IMG/VR virus record: IMGVR_UViG_3300037137_001352
Span: 1 to 24,139 of that record
Source: a virus
Reading direction: 5' to 3' (one strand)
Length of the DNA stretch: 24,139 bases
Position numbers and translations under genes: made by a program. Numbering within the stretch: the first letter of the stretch is position 1; each line of letters starts with the position of its first letter. The notes below the pieces were generated by a model. That model did not search any database. It was not told where the DNA came from and saw only the letters and a program-made list of their open reading frames with translations. Shown here one piece after another: positions 11,379-18,834 of this stretch.

Positions 11379-14348
11379 ATGGTTCAACACCATATAGAGA
11401 TAAGTTTGTGCATGATTGTTAAAGATGAAACTGATTCATTGATGAAATGTCTTGATTCTATCAAACATTATGTTGATGAGATTAATCTTGTATTGACCGA
11501 TAAAACCGCATTAAAAACAAGGGAAATTGCACAACAATATACCAATAAAATATACGATTTTGAATGGAATGATAGTTTTGCTGATGCGCGTAATTACAGT
11601 TTTGAAAAATCGACAAAAGATATTATTTTATGGCTCGATGCCGATGATATTGTTCTAAACGGAGATAAACTCCATTATATTGTCGATACCGCATTTAGTA
11701 ATAAGGATATTGGCGTTATTTTCCTTCCCTATAATTATGAATACGACGATAATGGATTAGTTGTAACAAAACATGATCGTGAACGGATTGTTAGAAAAGG
11801 TGTATTTAAATGGGTTGGCGGGGTACACGAAACATTTATTCCCTTGAAACCATTTGCAATATTAAAAAATAAAGATATTATTGTAAAACATAATGGGAAA
11901 CGCCAATTTTCAAAAGAAAAACATGAAAGGAATCTGCGGATACTTGAAAAAGAGATTAAGTTATCGAACGAACCTCTCGATCCGCGTCTTATTTATCATT
12001 ATGCAACGACTTTAAAAGGATTAAGCAGAGATGAGGAAGCATTGGAATGGTTTGAACGATATGTCAAAGTTTCTGGGTGGGATGAAGAAATTTATATCGC
12101 ATATCATCGGATTTGTCAGATATATCAAGGAAGAAAGGATTACGATAAGGCAATTTCTACTTCCTTGACAGCACTTACCATTAAACCGACTTATAAAGAA
12201 GCATATTTTGATTTAGCAAAATCGTATTATTGGATTGGTAATCTTGATAAATGTATTCATTGGATAGAACAGGGATTAAGATTACCGTTGCCCGATACGG
12301 TTATAATCATTAATCCGCGAGAATATGATTATAACCCGCTTTTAATGTTATCCGATTGTTTATTCCGTAAAGGAAGGGCAAAAGAAGCATTAGCGTGTTA
12401 TAAAAAAATCAAACAGTTTAACCAAAATGATGAAAATGTTGATTATTCGATGAATTTGGTTCAACAATTTATACGGACAGAGGAAGCGGGAAAATCTCTT
12501 GTTGATGCGGTTGAATTCTGTTTACAGAATGAAGAAATCGGAAAAGCTGAAAAGATAATAAATAACGCACCGATTGAATTGCGGGATTTACCGTTAGTTC
12601 AGAAACAACGTATGCGGATACGATTTATAATGGATAGGATTCGCGGATATGATAACGGAGAACGAAATTTATCTATATCAATGAACGCAAATACTGTCCC
12701 TGAACTTGATAAAGAACAAAAATATCAAATGTTATTGGCGGGATTAAAAGCGAGAAAAGAAATTAAGAATATTCTTGATGTTGGTTGTTTTAACGGTTGG
12801 ATGGCAAATGCTCTTGCGAAAGAAGGATACTCTGTTACGGGAACAGATATAGGGAAAGAAGCATTAGAAATAGCAAAAAAGAATTCGGAAGGATTAACAA
12901 ATCCGTCAAAATTTGAATTTTGCAATTACCGTAATGTTGGTGCTGATTATTATAAGAAATTCGATGCCATAACGTGTTTTGATGTCATGGAACATGTTTT
13001 AAACCCTGTTGAACTCATAAGAAATCTCGAATTGGCGTGTAAGGATAATGGGTGGATATTTATTCATGTTCCTAACGGTGCATGGCATAAAGGGAATATG
13101 GATACCGACATAGAGGATTTATGGGAACATTATCAGAGTTTTGAATATCGTGATTTGGTTAATTTGTTTATAGGTAGACGAAATCTACATATTTATAAAT
13201 TGAACCATGATTGTGTTGAAAGTCCTGGGCAAAGTTCATTATTTGTTGTTTATCAAAATGCATTTAATTCTGGAAGAAAAATAGAATTTGTTTGTTTTAA
13301 TACGCCTGAACCGTTTTATCCTGATAAAATAAAAGAAGGTATCGGGGGATCGGAAGAAGCAATAATTAATATTACCAAAGAATTCGATAAAATGGGGTAT
13401 CGGGTAATAGTTTATAATAATTGCGAGGGTAATATCGGTATTCATGAAAATGTGGCGTATGTACCCGAAAATGAATTTGATATATTCGGTGAACATGATA
13501 TTGTAATCGCATGGAGAAATCCGTTTGTTTTTAAACTGCCAATAAACGCTAATTTAAAAATATTATGGTTACACGATGTGCCAGATGAGAAACATTATGA
13601 TGAAGAATTGCTTGATAATATAGATAAAATATTTGTTCTCTCAAAATGGCACAGGGAATGTATGCCGAATATCCCTGATGAAAAGTTCTATGTAACTCGT
13701 AATGGTGTGGACATAAACCTTTTTGAGAGATATACAAATATCGAAAGGAATCCATATAAAGTTGTCTATGGTTCTTCACCCGATAGGGGATTGGATAAAT
13801 TGCTTGAAATATGGGGTGATGTGAAAAAAGAAGTACCGCAAGCAGAACTTCACGTTTATTATGGGTGGGTAGTATATGATGCTTTGCGAACAGAACCCCA
13901 CCAGATTGCATGGAAGAAAAAAGTAATGGATATGATGAAACAGAACGGAGTTATAGATCATGGACGTATTGGGCATGAAGAATTAGCCAAAGAATATTCA
14001 TCTGCGGGAATTTGGTCATATTTTACATACTTTTATGAAATATCCTGCATTACCGCTATTAAAACTCAACTTGCCGGTTGTATCCCTGTATGTACGGATT
14101 TAGGGGCATTACCAGAAACCGTTAAAAATGGGGTAATTATTTCTGCCGATGTAAATACTTCCGAAGGATTAAATAAATGTAAAGAAATATTGATAGATAC
14201 GTTAAAGAATCAAGCAAAATGGAATAGGGAACTTATTAAACAAGCGGTAAAAACATATTATAAATGGTCGGTTATCGCGCAGGAATGGCAGAAAGATATA
14301 TTCAATGGAACAAAACGAACCAATAAAACCTTCAAAAATTATAATTAA
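11379..14348 (+). CDS. Fused glycosyltransferase-TPR-methyltransferase-glycosyltransferase
   Basis: This 989-residue protein has four recognisable parts. Residues 5-175 are a GT2 glycosyltransferase: start ISLCMIVKDE, metal-binding DADD at 87-90, and the WVGGVHE motif at 145-151 common in GT2-TPR proteins. Residues 200-410 contain TPR-like helical pairs (for example 215-230, 249-266, 274-300, 333-345). Residues 460-625 are a class I SAM methyltransferase, with ILDVGCFNGW at 465-474, acidic D490 and ITCFDVMEHV at 531-540. Residues 635-970 are a GT-B/GT4 transferase with GIGGSEEA (654-661), NGVD (775-778) and EISCITAIKTQLAGCIPV (887-904). It probably builds and methylates a short glycan on a virion or host surface molecule; the acceptor is unknown. 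It overlaps the next gene by 44 bases. Confidence 0.88.
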   Translation: MVQHHIEISLCMIVKDETDSLMKCLDSIKHYVDEINLVLTDKTALKTREIAQQYTNKIYDFEWNDSFADARNYSFEKSTKDIILWLDADDIVLNGDKLHYIVDTAFSNKDIGVIFLPYNYEYDDNGLVVTKHDRERIVRKGVFKWVGGVHETFIPLKPFAILKNKDIIVKHNGKRQFSKEKHERNLRILEKEIKLSNEPLDPRLIYHYATTLKGLSRDEEALEWFERYVKVSGWDEEIYIAYHRICQIYQGRKDYDKAISTSLTALTIKPTYKEAYFDLAKSYYWIGNLDKCIHWIEQGLRLPLPDTVIIINPREYDYNPLLMLSDCLFRKGRAKEALACYKKIKQFNQNDENVDYSMNLVQQFIRTEEAGKSLVDAVEFCLQNEEIGKAEKIINNAPIELRDLPLVQKQRMRIRFIMDRIRGYDNGERNLSISMNANTVPELDKEQKYQMLLAGLKARKEIKNILDVGCFNGWMANALAKEGYSVTGTDIGKEALEIAKKNSEGLTNPSKFEFCNYRNVGADYYKKFDAITCFDVMEHVLNPVELIRNLELACKDNGWIFIHVPNGAWHKGNMDTDIEDLWEHYQSFEYRDLVNLFIGRRNLHIYKLNHDCVESPGQSSLFVVYQNAFNSGRKIEFVCFNTPEPFYPDKIKEGIGGSEEAIINITKEFDKMGYRVIVYNNCEGNIGIHENVAYVPENEFDIFGEHDIVIAWRNPFVFKLPINANLKILWLHDVPDEKHYDEELLDNIDKIFVLSKWHRECMPNIPDEKFYVTRNGVDINLFERYTNIERNPYKVVYGSSPDRGLDKLLEIWGDVKKEVPQAELHVYYGWVVYDALRTEPHQIAWKKKVMDMMKQNGVIDHGRIGHEELAKEYSSAGIWSYFTYFYEISCITAIKTQLAGCIPVCTDLGALPETVKNGVIISADVNTSEGLNKCKEILIDTLKNQAKWNRELIKQAVKTYYKWSVIAQEWQKDIFNGTKRTNKTFKNYN

Positions 14349-14721
14349 ACCTGAACAATTATCAGATTCTGCCGATGGAAGGGTAGGTTATGATCCGCGA
14401 ATTATTGCACCTTCTGATTTACCTGATAATCTCGGTTATTTTAAATTGCTTGATTATTTTCGGTTTAATTATGACGATAGGAATGATACTGAAAAAAGTA
14501 ATAAATTAAGAAAAATATACGAATGGGCTACAAGAAAAAGTGATACAACCGAATATGCGGATTTAGTACATACATTAAGAAGTCTTGAAACGCGATTAGG
14601 ATATCCGAGATATGGAACGACATTTGAACAGGTTTATAATTATGCGAACCTTGATTTACAGATTGAATCTTTGTTGAAGGAAAGAGAAACAATGTATGAT
14701 GCGACTCTGCGTAGTATATGA
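14305..14721 (+). CDS. Hypothetical structural-region protein (138 aa)
   Basis: The ATG at 14305 lies within the end of the glycosyltransferase gene (44-base overlap in another frame), with a weak AGAAAGA site upstream. The 138-residue product has a polar N-terminal 35 residues, then a mainly helical body with FKLLDYFRFNYDDRN and YADLVHTLRSLETRLGYPR (residues 84-102). It could be a small head-tail junction or neck protein given its place between head and fibre genes, but no family is recognised. No cysteines and no membrane segment are present. Confidence 0.65.
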   Translation: MEQNEPIKPSKIIIKPEQLSDSADGRVGYDPRIIAPSDLPDNLGYFKLLDYFRFNYDDRNDTEKSNKLRKIYEWATRKSDTTEYADLVHTLRSLETRLGYPRYGTTFEQVYNYANLDLQIESLLKERETMYDATLRSI

Positions 14722-14860
14722 GGATAACAAGGTTTGGATAGAATATAAACCGGAAGATTTTAAAAAACTTCTCATTGAAGAATTTGAGAAAACGAAGGAG
14801 GTGTCACGGGCGTTTGACCATGTGTGTTTGAGATTAAAGCAGGATATATTAAAAACTTAA
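14699..14860 (+). CDS. Small hypothetical protein (53 aa)
   Basis: Two adjacent ATGs (14696 and 14699) open this frame inside the end of the preceding gene, with AAGGAAAG about 12 bases upstream. The 53-residue product begins MRLCVVYEDNKVWIEYKP and continues as a charged helix to the TAA at 14860. The next ribosome site, AAGGAG, begins directly after its stop. Good codon texture and tight packing suggest a real gene. The function is unknown. Confidence 0.55.
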   Translation: MRLCVVYEDNKVWIEYKPEDFKKLLIEEFEKTKEVSRAFDHVCLRLKQDILKT

Positions 14861-14874
14861 AAGGAGAAAAACAG

Positions 14875-15264
14875 ATGAAGAAAATGTTTTTGGCGTTAAT
14901 GTTTATTGTTGGATTAAGTTCGTTTGTAATGGCAGGGAATGGAGATCAACCGACACAGGGATATTATTTGGACGGTTTAACTTCTGTCGCGAGTTCCGGC
15001 CCAACTATCAGTTCTGCGTGTACGGGCGGTGGTTATTTAAACTATTGTATTATAGAAACAACGGGAACTATTGCTAATCGGACAATAACGATTAGAGATG
15101 CCTTAACGACACTATTCACCTATACGATTCCCAAAGGAACAACTGCACTAACTCAAGTAATGGACTTTTCAAGAGCACCGATTAGATTTAGTACGAGTTT
15201 ACAGTACTACATTAATTTAGGAGATAACGGAGTAGCGATATTTTTTGGTTATCAAAGATTCTAA
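14875..15264 (+). CDS. Exported small beta-rich protein with signal peptide
   Basis: The start is placed at ATG 14875 because AAGGAG lies just upstream; the frame is open further upstream but without a site. The 129-residue product starts with a signal peptide (MKKMFLALMFIVGLSSFVMA) and a likely cleavage after Ala20. The mature part is Thr/Ser-rich beta structure with two cysteines about 11 residues apart that could form a disulfide after export. Like the protein at 4901, it is predicted to leave the cytoplasm although it lies among tail genes. A surface-exclusion, envelope or fibre role is possible. The family is not recognised. Confidence 0.65.
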   Translation: MKKMFLALMFIVGLSSFVMAGNGDQPTQGYYLDGLTSVASSGPTISSACTGGGYLNYCIIETTGTIANRTITIRDALTTLFTYTIPKGTTALTQVMDFSRAPIRFSTSLQYYINLGDNGVAIFFGYQRF

Positions 15265-15265
15265 T

Positions 15266-15406
15266 ATGGATTCCGGCGATATAAAGGCAAAAGAACATAA
15301 TTCCGCCGATATTCATGCTAAGAAAATAATAATTTACGCTTGGGATGGCACTAATTATCGGCGGATTGTGTGCGATATTGATGGTATATTACAGGTAACT
15401 ACATAA
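15266..15406 (+). CDS. Small paralog of the following fibre protein's N-terminus (46 aa)
   Basis: The ATG at 15266 opens a 46-codon frame whose stop overlaps the next start as TAATG. The product (SGDIKAKEHNSADIHAKK, then YAWDGTNYRRIVCD and G-x-LQV) aligns along its whole length with the first 48 residues of the next protein (SGDIEGLEHSSIDIDAKR, YGWDSVNLAYTRISCD, GKLKI). It appears to be a stand-alone copy of that virion-attachment-like module, arising by tandem duplication. Its role is unknown, but it could compete for or occupy the same docking site. Confidence 0.6.
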   Translation: MDSGDIKAKEHNSADIHAKKIIIYAWDGTNYRRIVCDIDGILQVTT

Positions 15407-17019
15407 TGCAATCAGGCGATATTGAAGGTTTAGAACATAGTTCTATTGATATTGACGCAAAACGTACTGTTCTGTATGGTTGGGATAGTGTTAATCTTGC
15501 ATATACAAGAATATCATGCGATACTAATGGAAAATTAAAGATAGATACTTCCGCCAGTGATCTTCGTTATTTAAAACTCGATCAATCGGTCACTCAACAA
15601 ACTGTTGCCGGCGGTATGCCTTCTTTTACCAGTGGAATTTATCTTGCCGCAGGTGCTCATAAATCACTTTTAATATCGCAGGAATTATGGTTATCAGGTC
15701 AAGACGACGGATATGATTTTGATACTGATTTAAACTGTAATGGACAAACACCCTTTACTGATTTTTTCTTTTTTCTTCATAAGATTTCAACTGATACATA
15801 CCCGTTTTCAATAGACTATTTAGGAAATGTAACAGGATTATCATTTACTATTGGTGCAAATAAATTAACTACTTCTGAATTTGCTTATCTTGACGGACAA
15901 AATCAGGCAGTAAAAACCACTTCAAATCCAACTTTTGCAAGTGTAACTATACCAACTATTTATCCCACGGCAGGAATATTAACAATCATGGGAAATTTGG
16001 TTGTTGACAATGGTTCTCCTTCGGACAATAATAGCACGCTTACTTTGACAGGTGGAGTAGGATTAACTTCAACAATTCTTGCTATTTCTTCTGCAACAAC
16101 CGACAAGACTATAACTTTTCCCAATCTCACTGGTGTTCCCTTATTAACAACATCGGGTACTCCGACAGTTTATATGCCTCTTTGCGGTGCGACAGCAAAT
16201 CCTGGTGTCATTCAATCAGTTGCCACAGGACAACCGGCTTATCCCCTTTGTTATAATTCCAGTAGTTCATTACCGTCATTCCAAATATGCGGTGTTCCTG
16301 GCGGCGGAACAGGTACGATTTCTTTTACCGCTTATATGCCTATATGTGGTGGGACAACAACTACGAATCCTTTTCAATCCGTTGCTACGGGTACGATATA
16401 TTATCCTCTTTGTTATAACACCAGTAGTACAAAACCAACATTCCAATTATTAGACTTAAGGGGTGGTGGCACTGGCAGAGCAAGTGATACTGCTTATGCT
16501 TTGATTTCTGGTGGAACGACTACGACAGCGGCACAGGTAAGTATAGCCAATAGTGCGACAGTAGGGGCTATTTTCAGAGGTGCAGGAACGTCTGCGTATG
16601 CTGGTTGGTCATTGGCGACTATTACCGAAAGTGGTAATGACGTTACTCTTACCGCCGCAGGTGCAGGAACTATTACTCTTGCCCCAGGTACTGCTTCCAG
16701 TGATCCTTACTGGTTATCTCCATCAGGAAAGATAGGTTTGGGTGGTACAGCGATTACCAATAATGAAAGTCTATTATTTGACTTTGAAACGACAGCGAAT
16801 ATAGTAGGTGTGTCCTCGGCTACTGGCGTAACCGAAATAATTTTTACAGGAATTACTTTAACAGCACCGTATTTTGAAATTAGTACAGCACCGACAGCGA
16901 ATTCATCAGGAACGGTTGCAATAGTGGCAAAAGACGCAAATCTTTTAACGGCGAATAGTGGTTGGCTACCACTTAAGACAAATGCAGGAACAGTAGTCTA
17001 TATTCCTTATTGGGCATGA
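15406..17019 (+). CDS. Tail fibre-like protein with internal repeats
   Basis: The 537-residue product is Thr/Ser/Gly-rich beta structure typical of receptor-binding fibres. Residues 1-48 form a module also encoded separately just upstream. The middle (256-403) contains two 54-residue repeats and a partial third, each opening with Y-(M/A)-(P/L) and (C/S)GG/A and carrying GGGTG and SFTA/SDTA near the end. This is a fibre shaft repeat pattern common in metagenomic phages. The C-terminal part (about 405-537) is another beta-rich region and may contact the receptor. No enzymatic motif is seen. It lies in a run of fibre-type genes with no own ribosome site at its start, implying coupling. Confidence 0.72.
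   Translation: MQSGDIEGLEHSSIDIDAKRTVLYGWDSVNLAYTRISCDTNGKLKIDTSASDLRYLKLDQSVTQQTVAGGMPSFTSGIYLAAGAHKSLLISQELWLSGQDDGYDFDTDLNCNGQTPFTDFFFFLHKISTDTYPFSIDYLGNVTGLSFTIGANKLTTSEFAYLDGQNQAVKTTSNPTFASVTIPTIYPTAGILTIMGNLVVDNGSPSDNNSTLTLTGGVGLTSTILAISSATTDKTITFPNLTGVPLLTTSGTPTVYMPLCGATANPGVIQSVATGQPAYPLCYNSSSSLPSFQICGVPGGGTGTISFTAYMPICGGTTTTNPFQSVATGTIYYPLCYNTSSTKPTFQLLDLRGGGTGRASDTAYALISGGTTTTAAQVSIANSATVGAIFRGAGTSAYAGWSLATITESGNDVTLTAAGAGTITLAPGTASSDPYWLSPSGKIGLGGTAITNNESLLFDFETTANIVGVSSATGVTEIIFTGITLTAPYFEISTAPTANSSGTVAIVAKDANLLTANSGWLPLKTNAGTVVYIPYWA
16171..16614 (+). repeat. Coding tandem repeats in the fibre gene
   Basis: Two full units of 162 bases (16171-16332 and 16333-16494) and a partial third (16495-16614) encode repeats of 54 residues. 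Matching landmarks are YMPLCG / YMPICG / YALISG, SVATGQPAYPLCYN / SVATGTIYYPLCYN, and GGGTG in the first two units. The units have diverged at many positions. Confidence 0.7.
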
Positions 17020-17023
17020 TATT

Positions 17024-18007
17024 ATGGATACAGGATACTTAAGTTCAGGTGGGCAAGGTGTAATGGCATACGGGGGATCATCGTATACTTGGAGTAATCC
17101 TACCTATGTTCAATATGATGACGGTGTTCGTGCGACACTTCTTATCGTTGCGGCAGGATATAGTAATTATGTCACAGTAAGTAATTTTGCATTTTCTATA
17201 CCTGCGGGGGCAATAATAAGAGGTATACAGGTTGGAATAGTTCAGGAGGCATTGCCTGTAGCCCACGTTACCGCCAAAGATAAGGCGGTGCAACTTATTA
17301 AGGCTGACGCAACTCTTGGTAGTGAAAATAAAGCGACTGCAACAGAATATAATCCGATAGATACTTACCAATATTATGGAGGTGCGGCAGATTTATGGAG
17401 TGAAGTCTTGACTGTTGCTGATGTCAATAATGCTAACTTTGGAGTTGCTTATTCGGCGCAAGGACAATATTGTTTTCCCGCAGGAACATTAATAAAAACC
17501 GAAGGGGACGCAATACCTATTGAATTAATAAAATACGGTGATGAAGTTCTTGCTTTTGACGATAATCGTCAGATAATTAATGTTAAAGTAAAATCGAATC
17601 TTCAAGCGGAATCACCTAAAATCGTGCGTATTAAAGCTGGTGATAACGAAATAGTCGCATCAACTCAACACCCATTTTATAACGGCAAGGAATTTGTAAC
17701 GATTGATAGTTTAATGGTCGGCGATACGGTATATATTCTCAAGAATGGGATTCTCATTCCGCAGATTGTTTCTTATACGGAAATTATTGAACAGGAAACG
17801 ATTGTCTATGCTCTTTCAGTTGATTATCCGAACACCTATTTCGCTAACGGATTTGCGGTTCATAATAAACAACAACTTACTATTTACTGCAATTATATTT
17901 CAATGAAAGTTTATTATACGTTACAAGGCATGAAATTAATGGGTGGGTCTATAAAATTAATAGGCGGAAGGATACTATTAACAAATAACCCGATAATAGA
18001 AACATAA
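17024..18007 (+). CDS. Virion-type beta-sandwich protein interrupted by a Hint (intein-like) domain
   Basis: The 327-residue product has an N-terminal 149 residues of a beta-sandwich pattern seen in phage tail/fibre proteins: TWSNPTYVQYDDGVRA, SIPAGAIIRGIQV, then YYGGAADLWS and NNANFGVAYSAQ. A Hint domain follows (150-281), then QQLTIYCNYISMKVYYT, which reads as the missing last strands of the same sandwich. The Hint domain has C150 in CFPAGTLI, T214-x-H216 in STQHPFYN, and ends FAVHN with H280-N281. The next residue is K282, not the Cys/Ser/Thr of standard inteins. Self-cleavage or unusual splicing would therefore process this virion protein. There is no ribosome site before ATG 17024, five bases after the preceding stop. 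Confidence 0.8.
   Translation: MDTGYLSSGGQGVMAYGGSSYTWSNPTYVQYDDGVRATLLIVAAGYSNYVTVSNFAFSIPAGAIIRGIQVGIVQEALPVAHVTAKDKAVQLIKADATLGSENKATATEYNPIDTYQYYGGAADLWSEVLTVADVNNANFGVAYSAQGQYCFPAGTLIKTEGDAIPIELIKYGDEVLAFDDNRQIINVKVKSNLQAESPKIVRIKAGDNEIVASTQHPFYNGKEFVTIDSLMVGDTVYILKNGILIPQIVSYTEIIEQETIVYALSVDYPNTYFANGFAVHNKQQLTIYCNYISMKVYYTLQGMKLMGGSIKLIGGRILLTNNPIIET
17471..17866 (+). other. Hint/intein-like domain coding segment (132 codons)
   Basis: This is the part of the preceding gene encoding residues 150-281. It holds the N-terminal block (C150, CFPAGTLIKT), the TxH block (STQH), the block VYALSVDYPNTYFAN and the terminal HN. At 132 residues it is a minimal domain with no homing endonuclease. 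Lys at +1 places it nearer to bacterial intein-like (BIL) domains than to standard inteins. Confidence 0.8.
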
Positions 18008-18016
18008 GGAGATAAT

Positions 18017-18217
18017 ATGGCGCAGATAATTTTTAGCATTGATGATGCGAAGGTTCCAAAAGTCATAGACGCGATGCTTTGGACTTCACCGAAACTTGAA
18101 GGGTTTACTAACGCGCAATGGGTGAAAGAAGTCATCAGACGTTGGGTTATAGATCAAGTGGCTATTTATCAAAAAGAAACAACGGTTATTGTTAAAGATG
18201 ATACGTTAATAACATAA
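18017..18217 (+). CDS. Conserved small phage tail-region protein (66 aa)
   Basis: TAAGGAG precedes ATG 18017. The 66-residue product begins MAQIIFSIDDAKVPKVIDAM and continues with NAQWVKEVIRRWVIDQV (residues 32-48). I recognise this as a small conserved phage protein type with an N-terminal strand, a (D/E)-x-x-V-x-x-V-x-D-A helix and a W-x-K-E-x-(I/V)-R-R-W helix, resembling a ribbon-helix-helix arrangement. The family usually sits beside tail or lysis genes. Its function is not established to my knowledge. Confidence 0.65.
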   Translation: MAQIIFSIDDAKVPKVIDAMLWTSPKLEGFTNAQWVKEVIRRWVIDQVAIYQKETTVIVKDDTLIT

Positions 18218-18228
18218 AGGGGGAAAGG

Positions 18229-18564
18229 ATGAAAACATTAGAATTGGTTATTAGTTTGGAAGGGTTGAATTTGAATGAAGTAGATAGTAAAAAGACTTCA
18301 CAGGAATTGGTTATGGCAGTTATTAAAAATCTTATGCTTGGTTGGGGAAGTCAGCAACAAAAAGGATTTAACGAAGAAGAACGCAGGAAGTTTTACAAGA
18401 TTTCAGATGCGTTTGAAAAGGCAATCAAAGACAAGGCAGAGACTATTGAACTTGAAGATGATTGGTTTGGATTTATCCGTAAATGTAAACGAGAAGTGGG
18501 AATTTTGCCAAATGATTTAATTCGGAGAATTGAAGACCTTATTGACGGGGTAAAGGATAGATAA
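18229..18564 (+). CDS. Conserved hypothetical phage protein (111 aa)
   Basis: GGGGGAAAGG lies immediately before ATG 18229. The 111-residue product starts with a beta strand (LELVISLEGL) and continues as charged helices: an FNEEERRKFYKISDAFEKAI helix (45-64) and a C-terminal LPNDLIRRIEDLIDGVK helix. Small helical proteins with an ERR-x-(F/Y)-(Y/R)-x-(I/L) segment recur next to the gene type at 18017 in phages. Tail assembly chaperone or regulatory roles are possible. No motif decides. Confidence 0.6.
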   Translation: MKTLELVISLEGLNLNEVDSKKTSQELVMAVIKNLMLGWGSQQQKGFNEEERRKFYKISDAFEKAIKDKAETIELEDDWFGFIRKCKREVGILPNDLIRRIEDLIDGVKDR

Positions 18565-18566
18565 TT

Positions 18567-18824
18567 ATGGAACATGAACGGCGTACGAAAAGTATAAAAC
18601 AATGGGTTATTGAAAATACGGGCGCGGCAGTAATATTAATTGTTTTTATTTTTTCATGGATTGTTTGGATAAGTAAAATACCTGCTATGTCTGAACAATT
18701 AAATAAGGATATTGGTCCGCGTGTCGTTAATCTTGAAAAAACAAACGCAGTCTTTATTGAGAAACTTGACAATATAGATAAGACTTTAACGCGGATTGAA
18801 CGGATAATGGATAAAAATAGATAA
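18567..18824 (+). CDS. Membrane-anchored coiled-coil protein, spanin- or hemolysin-like
   Basis: The ATG lies two bases after the preceding stop, with AAAGGAT upstream. The 85-residue product has a charged N-terminus, a single transmembrane helix (residues 19-36, GAAVILIVFIFSWIVWIS) and a C-terminal coiled coil (50-82, VVNLEKTNAVFIEKLDNIDK). This layout of inner-membrane anchor plus periplasmic coiled coil resembles small phage lysis accessory proteins such as inner spanins. The coiled coil with membrane helix also recalls XhlA-type proteins, although XhlA has the opposite order. No partner outer spanin or endolysin is seen nearby, so the lysis role is tentative. Confidence 0.6.
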   Translation: MEHERRTKSIKQWVIENTGAAVILIVFIFSWIVWISKIPAMSEQLNKDIGPRVVNLEKTNAVFIEKLDNIDKTLTRIERIMDKNR

Positions 18825-18834
18825 GGAATAAATT

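Noticed and set aside
13549-13911. 120-codon open frame on the minus strand
   Set aside because: It lies entirely inside the glycosyltransferase fusion, has no ribosome site and gives an unremarkable His/Tyr-rich sequence; a shadow frame.
16187-16453. 88-codon plus-strand frame inside the fibre gene
   Set aside because: It is an out-of-frame reading of the 54-residue repeats; it looks repetitive for that reason only.
17471-17866. Full homing intein with endonuclease
   Set aside because: The segment is only 132 codons, has no LAGLIDADG or HNH motif between its blocks, and lacks Cys/Ser/Thr at +1; only a minimal Hint domain is supported.
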